From NCBI GenBank assembly GCA_034440615.1, contig JAOTOM010005154.1, positions 248,001-312,000 of the forward strand: a stretch of DNA of 64,000 nt, written 5' to 3'. The translations under genes and the position numbers were made by a program. Under the pieces are notes generated by a model. The model worked only from the letters and a program-made list of their open reading frames with translations, was not told where the DNA came from and searched no databases. Below are positions 47,719 to 58,724 of this stretch, one piece after another; the first letter of the stretch is position 1, and every line of letters begins with the position of its first letter. This DNA is from Ashinkailepas kermadecensis (Eukaryota; Arthropoda; Thecostraca; Neolepadidae).

Positions 47719-49672
47719 CATAGACATAGACATAGACATTTATTAGAACCTTCCACAACACATTCGTGGCTATTACGATTCCTCGTCTTGTAGATAAAAC
47801 GATAAGAGTAGGATACAATTTTGTTAAAACACTGCGATGACAACCATTCCAAATTCACATTCTCCCCAGCCTCACATAACACCAGGCAATAGCTAACTCA
47901 TGCCAAACATATCCATCAAGATGGGCTGATATGCCGTTTCAGCGCCGCACCAAACCGTGACACTGGCAGTTCTCTCAGGTCCTGAGGTAATACGTTATAA
48001 AGAGCAGCTGCTCTCACTTGGAACCGCCTTTTTCCCATTTCCGTTCTAGATCTGGGCAGGTAGAGATCGCCAGCATGTCTAGATACTGACTGCCTCTGGC
48101 TGACCTGGCCTACAGTATGAAAGGTCAGAGCGAGCTGTTCCGGCTCTCCAAATCGACGAAGCTTGTGCAGGACAGTTAGACAGTGATAGTTAGCCAACTC
48201 ACTCGCTGTCAGCCACCCCAGTCTCAGCAACAGGTCTGAAACGTGGTCAAATTTCCTGCGTCCGAAGATTACTTTAGCCGCAAAATTTAGAATTTGTTGG
48301 ATTCGGGAAATGTTTTGGAGAGTACCGCTGCCATATATGGAAATACAGTAGCGAACCTGGAAAATCACCAGGGCAGTGACCAGCATTGTAATGACGCCCG
48401 TCGGGAGGTTGTGCTTCAGATGTGATAGACCACATAGAATTCCAAAACAGCGCCTAGTGATGAGGGAGACATGAGAGTTCCAGGAGAGGTTGCAATCGAA
48501 CATGAGACCAAGATTCTTTGCTTCTGAGCACGTATGGAGGATTTGATCGCGGAAGTTCACTGTGATGTCCGAAATGTTGCGTAAATTTTGCTGGCTGACC
48601 AACAGAAGTAGCTGGGTTTTATCAGCATTCACTTTCAACCCATTCGCGCAAAACCAGATGTCGAGAGAGGCTAAGACGTGTTCGAGATGTGATTTCAGAG
48701 ATGAAATCTCGGATTTTTTGCCGCTAACTAAAATTTGGGTGTCATCAGCGTACTGCACAACCACAGCATCCTCAACGAAGAGGCTGAGGTCGTTGGCAAA
48801 GAGGCTGTAAAGGAGAGGGCCGAGACAAGAGCCTTGAAAAATTCCTATGTTGTTTTGGAGCATAGAAGATGTTTTGGTAGTGCCTAATCTGTCTGTGATT
48901 CTTACGCTTTGGGTATGATCCTTTAGATAAGCCGAAAACCAAGAAGTATCGATACCATGAGCGCCCAATTTTGAGAGTAATTTGGCATGGTCTATCACAT
49001 CGAAACACTTACTCAAATCGAGCAGGCATAGGAGATATATATCCCCACGGTCGTTGGCGGATAGGATGTGGCCAGTTATGGTCATCAGCGCGGTTTCAGT
49101 GGAGTGGCGGGGACGGAAACCATGCTGATTGGGAGCTAGGAGGTGGTTGCGGGACAGGTAGCCGTAGAGTTGCTGATGAACAGCCCGCTCAACAATTTTG
49201 GCAATCGTTGGAACCAAAGATATAGGACGGTAGGAGGAAGCTTTGGAAGGGTCGCCAGACTTGAAGATCGGAAGTACTAGGGAGTGTTTCCAGGAGTTAG
49301 GAACGTCAGCGTTGGATAGGCAGGAGTTGACCATGTGAAGATATATCTCCCCTAAAACCTCAAAAGTCAGCCAAACAATGCGTGTGGAGATTCCGTCAGG
49401 TCCGGGAGAAGAGGATACATTCATCCCGAAAACAATGGTTCGCAATTCGGACAGCGTCAAAGGTACAAGTGAAAAAGCACAAGCACCCTCCCTGGGGAGG
49501 CGACATACGAGGTCGGGCGGATCCACCTGCCCAGCTATCTCAGCTGCTACCCGAGGACCCACCCCAACGAAGTAAGCATTCAATTCGTCAGGCGACGCAG
49601 AAGGGATGACACGTTTACTTTTGTTGCGAGCGACTGTAGTTTCAATGCTTTTCCAAGTAGAATTGGGCCCCC
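47719..49672 (-). mobile_element. CR1-like LINE, 5'-truncated, RT ORF open
   Basis: The element carries the RT and C-terminal region of ORF2 plus a short 3' UTR. The minus-strand 3' end has AATAAA (47744-47739) and then a hexamer tail of (TGTCTA)n at 47719-47740. Short tandem tails instead of poly(A) are typical of CR1-related elements. The 5' end is lost near 49672, in the link between endonuclease and RT. No TSD was identified. Confidence 0.85.
47916..49583 (-). CDS. CR1-like LINE reverse transcriptase (555 codons, uninterrupted)
   Basis: All RT blocks are present in order in one frame: SPGPDGIST, SYRPISLVPTIAKIVE, NQHGFRPRHSTETAL, LLDLSKCFDVIDHAK (catalytic Asp), FQGSCLGPLLYSLFANDL (usually PQGS), QYADDTQILVSG (catalytic pair) and GLKVNADKTQLL. 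The C-terminal domain (QQILNFAAKVIFGRR, ending LKRHISPS) is complete. The open frame extends upstream to about 49668 without a stop. The start given is only the first in-frame methionine-like codon; the real protein would begin far upstream in the lost endonuclease. This is the best preserved coding region in the window. Confidence 0.85.
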   Translation of the reverse strand: MNAYFVGVGPRVAAEIAGQVDPPDLVCRLPREGACAFSLVPLTLSELRTIVFGMNVSSSPGPDGISTRIVWLTFEVLGEIYLHMVNSCLSNADVPNSWKHSLVLPIFKSGDPSKASSYRPISLVPTIAKIVERAVHQQLYGYLSRNHLLAPNQHGFRPRHSTETALMTITGHILSANDRGDIYLLCLLDLSKCFDVIDHAKLLSKLGAHGIDTSWFSAYLKDHTQSVRITDRLGTTKTSSMLQNNIGIFQGSCLGPLLYSLFANDLSLFVEDAVVVQYADDTQILVSGKKSEISSLKSHLEHVLASLDIWFCANGLKVNADKTQLLLLVSQQNLRNISDITVNFRDQILHTCSEAKNLGLMFDCNLSWNSHVSLITRRCFGILCGLSHLKHNLPTGVITMLVTALVIFQVRYCISIYGSGTLQNISRIQQILNFAAKVIFGRRKFDHVSDLLLRLGWLTASELANYHCLTVLHKLRRFGEPEQLALTFHTVGQVSQRQSVSRHAGDLYLPRSRTEMGKRRFQVRAAALYNVLPQDLRELPVSRFGAALKRHISPS

Positions 49673-50439
49673 CTCAAAGATACGCCTTTCGGCCAGCTGT
49701 CATCTAAGACGCCCGAGCATGGTATTCCCGACCTCGAAATGGGTAGAAATGGCTGATTTCTATTTCATAAATGTTCTTGTTCTACAAATCATAAACAGCT
49801 ATTTTGTCCTACTCTTTTGTAATTGTACACTTTGGGTGGTTCGGACACTAGGCACCATGAAATTAGCCTGCGGCCCACCGACCACTCAGTAGCATTCATT
49901 GGAATTTGACGCTTTTACCAGCACATGAGGAAGTATCCCAAAGGCCATTTTGTGACGCTTCTCCAAAGCTGATCCGTCCAGTATAGGCTATAATTGGCAC
50001 ATCACTTTGTCGATAACTAGCCTGGTCTTTTGGAAAAGTCGGAAAATAATCCTGTGTATCCCACCAGAACAGGGTTAGGAATCTTTAGCTGATGGGCTCT
50101 CTAAAAACAGCTTTTGATTTCATCGAGCACTGGAACCATTATTTCCGATGAAAGTTCGAGCAAGCACATTCAAAGTCATCGATAGGTTGGTTGTTAGTTC
50201 TTGACTTGGTTATTGACGATACACATTATGTATATCTCAACTTCCATTAATAATTTCTAATAAACTACATATAACTGTTTGTTTTCCTTCAGATTCGTGT
50301 TCCTATCGTTGTTGTACAAGTGTCAGAATATGAAACCTTACAATGCTTACCGGTCAGGACAGTGGTATGTTTTTCAGTGAATGCGGAAGTGTGCCTTCGA
50401 TGACTGTTGGGCATCAGTTCGGCATCGGCGGGCGGCCGG
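49673..50439. other. No gene recognised
   Basis: Unique-looking sequence. Confidence 0.4.
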
Positions 50440-50640
50440 ACGAGCGGCGGCAGGTGCGTCACATTGGCCGCACGCCCTGGGCGCGGCCGGATAAGCGGCG
50501 GCAGGTGTGTCACATTGGCCGCACGCCCTGGGCGCGGCCGGATAAGCGGCGGCAGGTGCGTCACATTGGCCGCACGCCCTGGGCGCGGCCGGATAAGCGG
50601 CGGCAGGTGCGTCACATTGGCCGCACGCCCCGGGCGCGGC
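50440..50640. repeat. 51-bp GC-rich tandem repeat, four copies
   Basis: 'gtcacattggccgcacgccc' recurs at 51-bp spacing (near 50458, 50509, 50560, 50611). Copies are nearly identical. 51 is a multiple of three, so ORFs stay open on both strands, but there is no sign of a real gene. Confidence 0.9.
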
Positions 50641-51407
50641 GGCGAATGTCGCCTGACGCCCCACCTGGCGGCCGCCGGCGACGCACCACCAGCCTTGAGG
50701 CGGCAGACGTCACCTGAACGTGACGCACACGCCCATTCATGTCCTGCAGCAGCCGGCGTGAATACCAAAATCGCGACGATTGTTTGGTGCTGGGCGTGCC
50801 ATGAGACGTCGGCCACGCGTGTTTCCGTGTCGAGATGGTGGCGCTTTTGACTTACGTGCTGCCCAGCTCCTCACGTACATAGTGATCGCGGACGGGTGTT
50901 GCTAAGTGCTTCCAGTTACCGTTGGTCGCTTTGCTGGACTATGTTCGCTGTGTTGGCTGGTGAATGTACCACAGTTCTGAGTCAGTTGGAGCAAGGGGTC
51001 ATGCACCAGAGTTGGAGTTGGAGTTGGAGTTAGAGTTGGAACACGGGCGTGATATTTGCAAGCAGTGAACTGCATGCAGGGCTTGACTATAATTTGAAGA
51101 ATACGGCCACGCAATTATCCAGCGTGCCGCATTCAGTTGCGTGTTTAGATTTGAGTTCCTACAAAATCGGTTTCTGATGTGACTAGACTTCTGCTCACTT
51201 ACCCACGGGTTGTGGCTGGTATATATGCGCATTTCTTCAGGGCCCGTCTAACACAGACTGACATAACCTACACAACATATTCCATAACCGTTGGACTGTG
51301 CTCAGTTGACGTTCCTACACGTTCCTCGTTAGGCGTCATGAGCGGACATAATACTGGTGGCGCCGCACTGGTGGTATGTTTTGAAGGAACACAAATAAAT
51401 TAATGTA
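50641..51407. other. No gene recognised
   Basis: Contains a short 'gttggagttggagtt' run near 51011-51040. Otherwise unique-looking. Confidence 0.4.
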
Positions 51408-51680
51408 ATGCTTCCTCCAACACCACCACGGCCAGCCCGCCAACCGGCAACCCCCCCCCAACCACCACCGCCACTAACCTACGAACCATCATCACCACCA
51501 TCACCACAAACATCACACGCATCACCCGCACGACACTCACACATAGAGCAAGACACCGACACAGATGAGCACACGGAGTTAGAACACTCAACTGACACAA
51601 ACATGACACCGTCCCCACAACCGACTCCACCTTCTTCCCACCCACCACAACGGCAGGCCAAAAACACAAACAAAAAATAA
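51408..51680 (+). pseudogene. LINE ORF1 C-terminal remnant
   Basis: 90 codons of Pro/Thr/Ser-rich sequence ending QRQAKNTNKK, 38 bases upstream of the ORF2 start. Assignment rests on position only, since no zinc knuckle is visible. Upstream ORF1 sequence is missing. Confidence 0.45.
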
Positions 51681-51718
51681 TCACATAAAAGACCACACAC
51701 ACGCGCCAACACATACAA

Positions 51719-52662
51719 ATGAACACAATACTTTCATGGAATATACACGACCTCATTAGACACTGGCATGCATTCAACATTACGCATTACAAACAAACCA
51801 CACAGCACTATGTATTCAAGAAACACACTTCAAACCCAACGATCCTTACCAATTCAACATTTCACAATACACACTACACAGGCAAGACACACACAACGCA
51901 CACAGGTCAGGCGGTGTTTGCACATACATTAGGAACAACACACCTCATCGCCTGATACATTTCAATACCACGGCAGACATACTACTCACTGAAATACACA
52001 TACATAACAACGCATACACACTCGTTAACATATACGACCCACCCTCGCGAATCACAGAAACCCTTTCGGAATTAAATAAAGCACTTGATCAAATCCACAC
52101 CCCAGTCATACTCACCGGAGATTTCAACTCTCACCACCCTCTATGGGACACTCGCACAACACAACCTGATCACAGAGCACTCACACTCATCACACTAGCC
52201 AACCAACACAACCTCACAGTACTCAATACTGGATCACCAACCTACCTTGTCCCTATTTCCGCCGCTCCCACGACCCCAGACGTAACCCTTGCATCCTCGC
52301 GCATATCTCTTTCCTTAGCCTGGACAGCCGATTCCGATCCACACTTCAGCGACCACGCACCCATAACCATTACCTTCATCCAAATCCCGACCACCGGCCC
52401 ACCCAATTCCCCTCCTGGCCGATGGAATTTTAAAAAAGCATCCTGGACACCCTTATCAGAGTCCCTAGCCGCACAAACAGCCCACAATCCTCAACTCTCA
52501 CCAGAACAATTCTCCGACATTTTCCTAACTACAGCACACCAACACATACCACAGACAAAACCACGCCACCAACACGCACCTCGCGCGGCCCCCTGGTGGA
52601 ACGACGAATGTCACGGGGAAATCCGCGCGAGGAACCATGCACGACACAGATATGAAAGACAC
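51719..52662 (+). pseudogene. LINE ORF2, AP endonuclease
   Basis: Begins TILSWNIHDLIRHW. After a one-base frameshift near 51795 it continues CIQETHFKP, RSGGVCTYIRNN, VILTGDFNSHHPLW, TPDVTLASS and FSDHAPITI, so all endonuclease landmarks (Asn, Glu, Asp, Asn, His) are present. It ends in APWWNDECHGEIRARNHAR, the linker to RT, where the CR1 copy is inserted. Apart from the frameshift the domain looks intact. Confidence 0.85.
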
Positions 52663-54109
52663 TGAGGCCACTATTGTTCATTATATATGTGAATAGCATT
52701 GAATGTGGCCTAAGCAGTAAGGTTTTGAAATTTGCGGATGATTTGAAGATCTTTAGGGCAATAACAGGGCACAATGAGCAGGTTTTGCTGCAGAAAGCTT
52801 AGACGAGCTAGTGAAGTGGTCCGAAAAATGGCAAATGAAGTTTAATTTTTATAAGTGCAAAGTCATGCATGTAGGTAGGCAGCACATGAAGGCTCCATAC
52901 TTGATGGGTAGCCATGTACTATCTGTGACTCAGCAGGAGAAGGACTTAGGTGTTATTTTGAACACAAAATTGGGGGCATCAGAACAGACCAAAGAAGCCA
53001 GGAAGAAGGCACTAAGAATGCTTGGGGCAATACAGAGGAATGTGTCATACAAAAGTGAGGAGGTCATCAGGAAGCTTTACTGTGCATATGTCAGGCCACA
53101 TTTGGAATACTGTGTCCAAGCTTGGTCCCCTAGTTATGAGAAAGATTGTTGGCTTTTAGAGAGAGTACAAAAGAGGGCAACAAAAATGGTTTATGGTATA
53201 GGCAACCTGGCATATGAGGAAAGATTGAAGAAATTGAATATGTTTTCACTTAGATAAAGAAGGCTGAGAGGAGATCTCATCGAGGTTTTTAAATTTGCTC
53301 ATGGTCAGGAACAGGGATATCTCAGGAAAATGTTGAATTTAACAGAAATGATGCAATTAGAGGTCATCAATTCAAAATTAAAGTTAATCACAGCAGGACA
53401 AGGTTAAGACAGTCTTTCTTCACCAACAGGGTAGTAGAACACTGGAACCAGCTGCCAGGAACCATTGTCAGTAGCAACACACTGAACATGTTTAAAAACG
53501 GCATAGACAATCATTATAAGAATAGGGGGCTTGTTTTTCTGTATTCCAGGGAGGGTTGATCGACAGGGAAGAGTTGGGAGTTGAGAGGAGTTTGAAATTG
53601 TTGAGTGTGTTATGCATTAGCAAGTGAGTCTCTTATTAAGTCTAAACGCTTTATAACTTTATATAGGGTGTACCTAGCAGTGGATTCAGCACCTTCCTTC
53701 GGGATGTGATACTGATGAGATTGTCTATGGTAGCACAATGGGTATGATGGGAGGAGTTTGTAATTGTTGAGTGTATTATGCAATAGCAAGTGAGTCTCTT
53801 ATTAAGTCTGAACGCTTTATGAATTTGTGTGGGGTGTGCCTAGCAGTGGATTCGGCACCTTCCTTCGGGATGTGATGCTGATGAGATTGTCTATGGTGGC
53901 ACGATGTGTGTGATGGGAGGAGCTTGTGATTGTTGAGGGTGTTATGCGGTAGCAAGTGAGTGGTGCAAGATAGGCTGGGATATATAGCTTCCTAGGAACT
54001 TGGGATAAGGGATTCATTGGGGTGGGAGTATGTACATTCCTAGTACATTTTCTAGATAGGCTTAACCCAGATGGGCCCCTGTGGCTCTTATTAAGCCTTA
54101 ATACTTTAT
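52663..54109 (+). mobile_element. CR1-type LINE inserted in ORF2 of the I-like LINE (5-bp TSD)
   Basis: 1,447 bp flanked by 'gacac' (52658-52662 and 54110-54114). It encodes an RT segment starting at LFIIYVNSIE and the catalytic FADDLK. The frame 52811-53257 follows, with MKFNFYKCKVMHVGR, QQEKDLGVI and YVRPHLEYCVQAWSP; frameshifts or stops precede and follow it. The 3' UTR contains a 166-bp tandem duplication (units start near 53626 and 53792). It ends 'cttaatacttta'. Same family as 1-1378 and 9964-10415. Confidence 0.88.
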
Positions 54110-55890
54110 GACACCGCACACCGGAAACACTCACCAGATACAAACAACTCAAAGCACTCTACAAACGAACCATTAAAAACGCAAAAAGGAAATACTGGAT
54201 TAACTTCTCTAATCAATGGAACAGATTCACCCCTCTCGGCGAACTCGGGACACTCCTGAAAACATTCGAAAACCGACAGCGACCACCAATAAAAGCCATC
54301 ATACACAGACAGAACAACAACACCATCACAGACCCACAAACAATCGCAAACATTTTCGCGCACACCTACCACCTTAGATCATCCACACTTCCACAGAACC
54401 CTCCACCTCCAATCAGACACACACGCCCACATCTTTACAACACTAGGTTTACACTCATAGAATTAGAACTTGCAATTGCAGAGACAGGAAACACAAGCGT
54501 AGGCCAAGACAATATACACTACTCTTTCTTCAAACACCTCCCAACACAAGCAGTACACGTACTCCTCGAAACATACAACACTGCATGGACAACACATACA
54601 TATCCACAATCATGGCTACACGCCCTCCTTATACCCATCCCTAAACCAAACACTGACTCAACTCTATGCGACTCTTACCGCCCTATCGTACTCACCAGCT
54701 GCTTCCACAAACTTTTCGAACGCCTTGTCAAAAAACGACTCCTCTACATCATCCAGACACAAAAACTCATTGCTCCCACTCAATCAGGCTTCCTTCCCAA
54801 GAGATCATGTATAGATAACCTCACCTACCTCATCACACACATCCAGGAAGCGGCGGCAAAGAAGCTTGCCACTGTCGCCGTCTTCCTGGACCTAAAACAA
54901 GCATATGACACCATCAACATAACAGCTCTACTACAACACATATACAACATAGACATACAGGGCAGACTACTGCACTACCTTCACTTCTACCTACTAAAAC
55001 GATCATTTCAAGTCAAAATTGGTCCCCACACCTCAGACACTAAATTCCCCACAACCGGTTTGATGCAAGGCCCAGTTCTCAGCCCCCTACTCTTTATTCT
55101 CGGCCTCAACTAAGTCATTCCCGACAACCTTCCAGTCAAAATCGCACTCTATGCAGATGATATAGTACTCAGGACATCACATGACTCACCGGCCCACTCA
55201 GTAACAATCCTACAAAACGCACTAATAGATCTCCACGACAAGCTAGCCTTACTAAACCTACACATTGCACCACACAAATCCAAATGCATGGTTTTTAGCT
55301 ATAAGCGAAACACATATTTACACCCACTGAAACTAGACAACACTCACATACCATTTGTTACCACAGCAAAATTCCTAGGCATCACTTTAGATCCACGACT
55401 CACCTTCAAACCACACATTATAAACATTCAAAAACGTGCAACCAAAAGGATAAACATCTTACGAGCACTATCCGGCACAGATTGGGGATCCGACCTAAAT
55501 TCACTACTGACCTTATACAAATATATCATTCGACCAATCATGGAATACAGATCCACACTTTTCGAAAACGCAGCTAAAACAAACCTCAAACTCCTAGACT
55601 CACTTCAATACCAATGCTTAAAGATTGCCACAGGAGCATACACAACCTCACCTTCCCTCGCTCTTCACATATACAACCACATTCCAGAACTACAACACAG
55701 ACGCACAGAAGCATTACTCAGATACCACAACAAAACGCAACTCATTAGACAACACCCATGCACTCAGGCACTAAAAATCCGCTCCAAACGCAGGCACCAA
55801 CTCATGAAAAAAGTATCATTCAAAATTACAATAGGATGCCGCATTCAACAACACGCAAGAAGTTTACACATCGCACCTCAAAACTACTCC
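54110..55890 (+). pseudogene. LINE ORF2, reverse transcriptase
   Basis: Continuous with the endonuclease frame. RT blocks are SVGQDNIHYSF, SYRPIVLTSCFHKLFE, TQSGFLPKRSCIDNL, VAVFLDLKQAYDTI (catalytic Asp), TGLMQGPVLSPLL (usually PQGS), a TAA stop at 55111-55113, then IALYADDIVL (catalytic pair) and LNLHIAPHKSKCM. The thumb region, KFLGITLDPRLTFKPHI and YIIRPIMEYRS, runs to a frameshift near 55890. Confidence 0.88.
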
Positions 55891-56873
55891 CACCACCCAA
55901 AGCATGGTGGAAACACCAAAACCCCACAACACACTTCCTAATAGACAAACCAAAACGTACATACACAGATGCAGATATACAACAACTCTTCCTCCAATTT
56001 ATATCACAATACGCAAATTACAACATCATCTATGCCGACGGCTCCAAATCACACACACAACAGACGGGCTCAGCGGCGGTGCTGTATACCAGACAAGCAC
56101 CGCCCCGTGTCATCCTACGTGCCCGTTTGCCGGACACAGCATCCACATACACATCAAAACTATTTGCAATATATTCGGCCTATTGTACCATCTACAACAC
56201 AAACATCGAACACAACATCATAGCCACAGACGCAAAATCAGCAATACAAAGCATAACACCTTACACCACTTCCAAACACCCCCTCATCCCCAAAATACTG
56301 CATATACATAACAAACTAAACAATCGACAACAACCACTCCTCCTTTGGATACCAAGCCACACAAACATACAAGGCAACGAACATGCCGACACCGAAGCAA
56401 ACATAGCCACAACACTACAACAAACCACAAACTGCCCACTCTCACAATCCGACTACTACCCCACAATACACCAGGCAATCAACAAACACATTCAACAAAC
56501 ATGGGACAGAGCAAGAACACAACTCCACGACATACATCCAAAACACGAACACTGGCACACCATCAATCAGAACACCAGACTCAAAGAAAGGATACTGACA
56601 AGACTTCGCATCGGACACACAGCACTCACACACTCCTACCTCCTTCTAAACCAACCACGACCTCAATGCACGACATGTCGCCGAACACTTACAATCAAAC
56701 ACATTCTCATATACTGCACCAAGTACAACAACCAACGCCAACACATCACAAACTACTGCACCACAAACAACCTCCCACTAAGCCTCACCACGCTTCTCAA
56801 CGATGAACACCAAACATTACACCAACATATCTTCCACTTCCTTTCATCAACACGCATATTGGAACAACTATGA
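55891..56873 (+). pseudogene. LINE ORF2, RNase H and C-terminal zinc knuckle
   Basis: In the third frame: AWWKHQN, then RNase H with IIYADGSKS (Asp), TYTSKLFAIYSAY (the Glu position is Lys, a G-to-A change), IIATDAKSAI (Asp) and LLWIPSHTNIQGNEHAD. The C-terminal part has RILTRLRIGHTALTH and the CX2CX8HX4C knuckle CTTCRRTLTIKHILIYC. It ends ILEQL with a stop at 56871. The changed Glu would probably abolish RNase H activity. Confidence 0.88.
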
Positions 56874-57599
56874 AGGGGAAAAAAGGAACAAAAAGAGACA
56901 TGGAAAAAAGAGAAAAAGAGAGAGAGAAAAACAGAGAAAAAAAGAAGATATATGTGTACGCATACATACATATATAGAGAGGAAAAAATTCATGATCCTC
57001 TAAGTGTCTATATGTTTTCTTGAAATGTTCACTCCAAACGGCGATGACCCCCAAGCAGCACCGTCCGGACTGGCTACTCTTCTGGTCATTCTTCACTATT
57101 GCGCCTTCTTCAGCATCTGAACAACCTACAACTTCAACTTCAAGACAGCCCATCACACCTCTATCCGGCTCTACTCTGTTATCTTCAAATTACCTAACTT
57201 CGGCACCTTACATCAAATCAACCTTACATATCCTATTCCTTCTACCCCCGACTACCTCGTTCCATGAACAATAACCCACCACCACATTCATCTACACACT
57301 ACCGGAAACAGCCGACATCACCACACGGTGGCAGGCTGACCAAACTCACACACACACACACACACACGCTTCATTACGTGTATTTATTACATTGCAAGGA
57401 CCAACTGAGGCATGTAATAAAACATAAACATTACATTTTCTCTTTCCGTACATATTTTAGTCGTCTACCATAATGTTCGTTTTATTATTCCAACAATCTG
57501 AGCCTGTAGTACTCTTCGCTGGGGGCTTGCTATGGTTAATGCTTTATTCTAGTTTCGACAGGAGGTGCCATAAATTTATAATGGTCAGATTTGAACAAG
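56874..57599. other. Possible LINE 3' UTR and intergenic sequence
   Basis: Starts with an A/G-rich stretch (56878-56985) that may be the 3' UTR of the I-like LINE. A short (CA)n lies at 57345-57367. No gene. Confidence 0.4.
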
Positions 57600-58200
57600 A
57601 TTTAATCAAGCTCTCTTATCATGTGCATTTCGTTGCATTCTTTGTTTATTTAACCCTGTCACTTTTGCCTCGGAGTGGAATTGGAGCAATTTGCCATTTA
57701 TCTATTTGTCATAATAATTCATCACGCGGCATCCGTGAGTGATTTGGGTTTTAGGGCACATCGATCATGGTAGGTCATTTAGCGCCCAACGCGGCATCCG
57801 TGCCATATGCCGGCAATTTCCAATGGTCTTAACTGAAAGAATGCCAAAAAGGCTACATTTTGATATCATATTGCTCTGCGTTCATGAAGTTTCAACCCTG
57901 TTACTTTTGCTATCAATACAAAGATTTAATGTTTTGCCATTATCACCTTGTATACCTTTTGAATGCATATCAGATGTTCGACGTTAATTAATGAATATCC
58001 AATGGTCTCAAATAAATCGGCATCAAATGAGCTATTTTGTGATACCATACTTGACCATTTTTATGGACATTTCACCCTGTCACTTTTGACTTGAAATTTG
58101 GCATCAGCATTGATATTAAGCTTTCTGGCATTACTGAGGCTCTGGCGTTCCTGTTTAGAAACTTGATGAAGTTCAAATAATTTGTGGTAAAAGCTACTTA
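57600..58200. repeat. Degenerate ~180-bp tandem repeat, about three copies
   Basis: 'aaccctgtcacttttgcc', 'aaccctgttacttttgct' and 'caccctgtcacttttgac' occur near 57651, 57894 and 58073. The first spacing drops from 243 to about 178 when the 51-bp insert and its duplicated 14 bp are removed, matching the second spacing (~180). Confidence 0.65.
57738..57788 (-). mobile_element. 51-bp I-like LINE tail insertion with a 14-bp TSD
   Basis: Flanked by the perfect 14-bp direct repeat 'acgcggcatccgtg' (57724-57737 and 57789-57802). On the minus strand the insert reads TGGGCGCTAAATGACCTACC and onward to GTGCCC and 'taaaacccaaat'. It is only the conserved 3' hairpin plus tail seen at 21277-21331. An extreme 5' truncation. 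Confidence 0.85.
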
Positions 58201-58276
58201 AACATGCTTTTTTATTTCAACACCTTTCCAGTAAATTTATCCTCAGACTATTATCTCTGCTTGAAGATCCAATCAT

Positions 58277-58390
58277 TGTTAGTTAGTTATTAGGGTTTTG
58301 GGGTGCATCAACTGCACTAGTTGCCAACCATTGCCATCCAGGCTCCTTGTAATGTGTGGGTAGGCACCTACACGCTATCAAATGGCGTGG
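58277..58390 (-). mobile_element. LINE 3' end with (TTAG)n tail (plus-strand reading)
   Basis: On the minus strand: hairpin GTGCA(GTTGA)TGCAC (58317-58303), then 'cccaaaaccctaat' and an (AACT)n-like tail. Comparable to the tails at 21277 and 57738 but a different family. The 5' limit is uncertain. Confidence 0.6.
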
Positions 58391-58557
58391 CATCGCCATC
58401 CACTTAGCCTAACCTTCAGCTTCCAGACAGCAATTTTTCGTAATGCCAAGTAGCTACTGTGTTAAAAATAACAAGGATACAATTTGTTAATTGGAAATAC
58501 CTCGATTTGTTGTGCACATTGTTCAGTTTTCTCAGATGCATTGCCTCTGCTTTTCCT

Positions 58558-58710
58558 TTGTTGTATTCCGCTTGGAGACGCATTGAACAATTAAGGCCAT
58601 ATGGCGACACCTGCTTACCACCCTGGCAGGAAAGGGGGGCACCGCGAGGAATCGAACTCTGCACCTCTGGTTTCCCAGAAGCTCAGCTTAACCGTTGAGC
58701 TACCCACGTC
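58558..58710 (-). mobile_element. tRNA-derived SINE, family 3 (153 bp, 14-bp TSD)
   Basis: The minus strand starts GACGTGGGTAGCTCAACGG, with an A box at 58702-58687 and a B box at 58659-58646 (GAGTTCGATTCCTC). A GC-rich middle and a short unrelated 3' part ending 'acaacaa' follow. It is flanked by the perfect direct repeat 'cctctgcttttcct' (58544-58557 and 58711-58724). The tRNA-like head resembles a Ser/Ile-type tRNA only loosely. Confidence 0.87.
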
Positions 58711-58724
58711 CCTCTGCTTTTCCT

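Larger units (their letters stand above)
51408..56873 (+). mobile_element. I-like LINE, near full length, split by a CR1 insertion
   Basis: ORF1 is represented by its low-complexity C-terminal part (51408-51680). ORF2 (51719-56873) encodes AP endonuclease, RT, RNase H and a C-terminal zinc knuckle. The sense strand is strongly A/C-rich. Removing the CR1 copy (52663-54109) together with one copy of its 5-bp TSD restores one continuous frame (ARHRYERH followed by RTPETLTRY). The remaining defects are a frameshift near 51795, a TAA at 55111 and a frameshift near 55890. The 3' UTR follows but its end is not clear. Confidence 0.9.

Noticed and set aside
58640..58710. A functional tRNA gene on the minus strand
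   Set aside because: Exact 14-bp TSDs flank a 153-bp unit that extends beyond the tRNA-like part.
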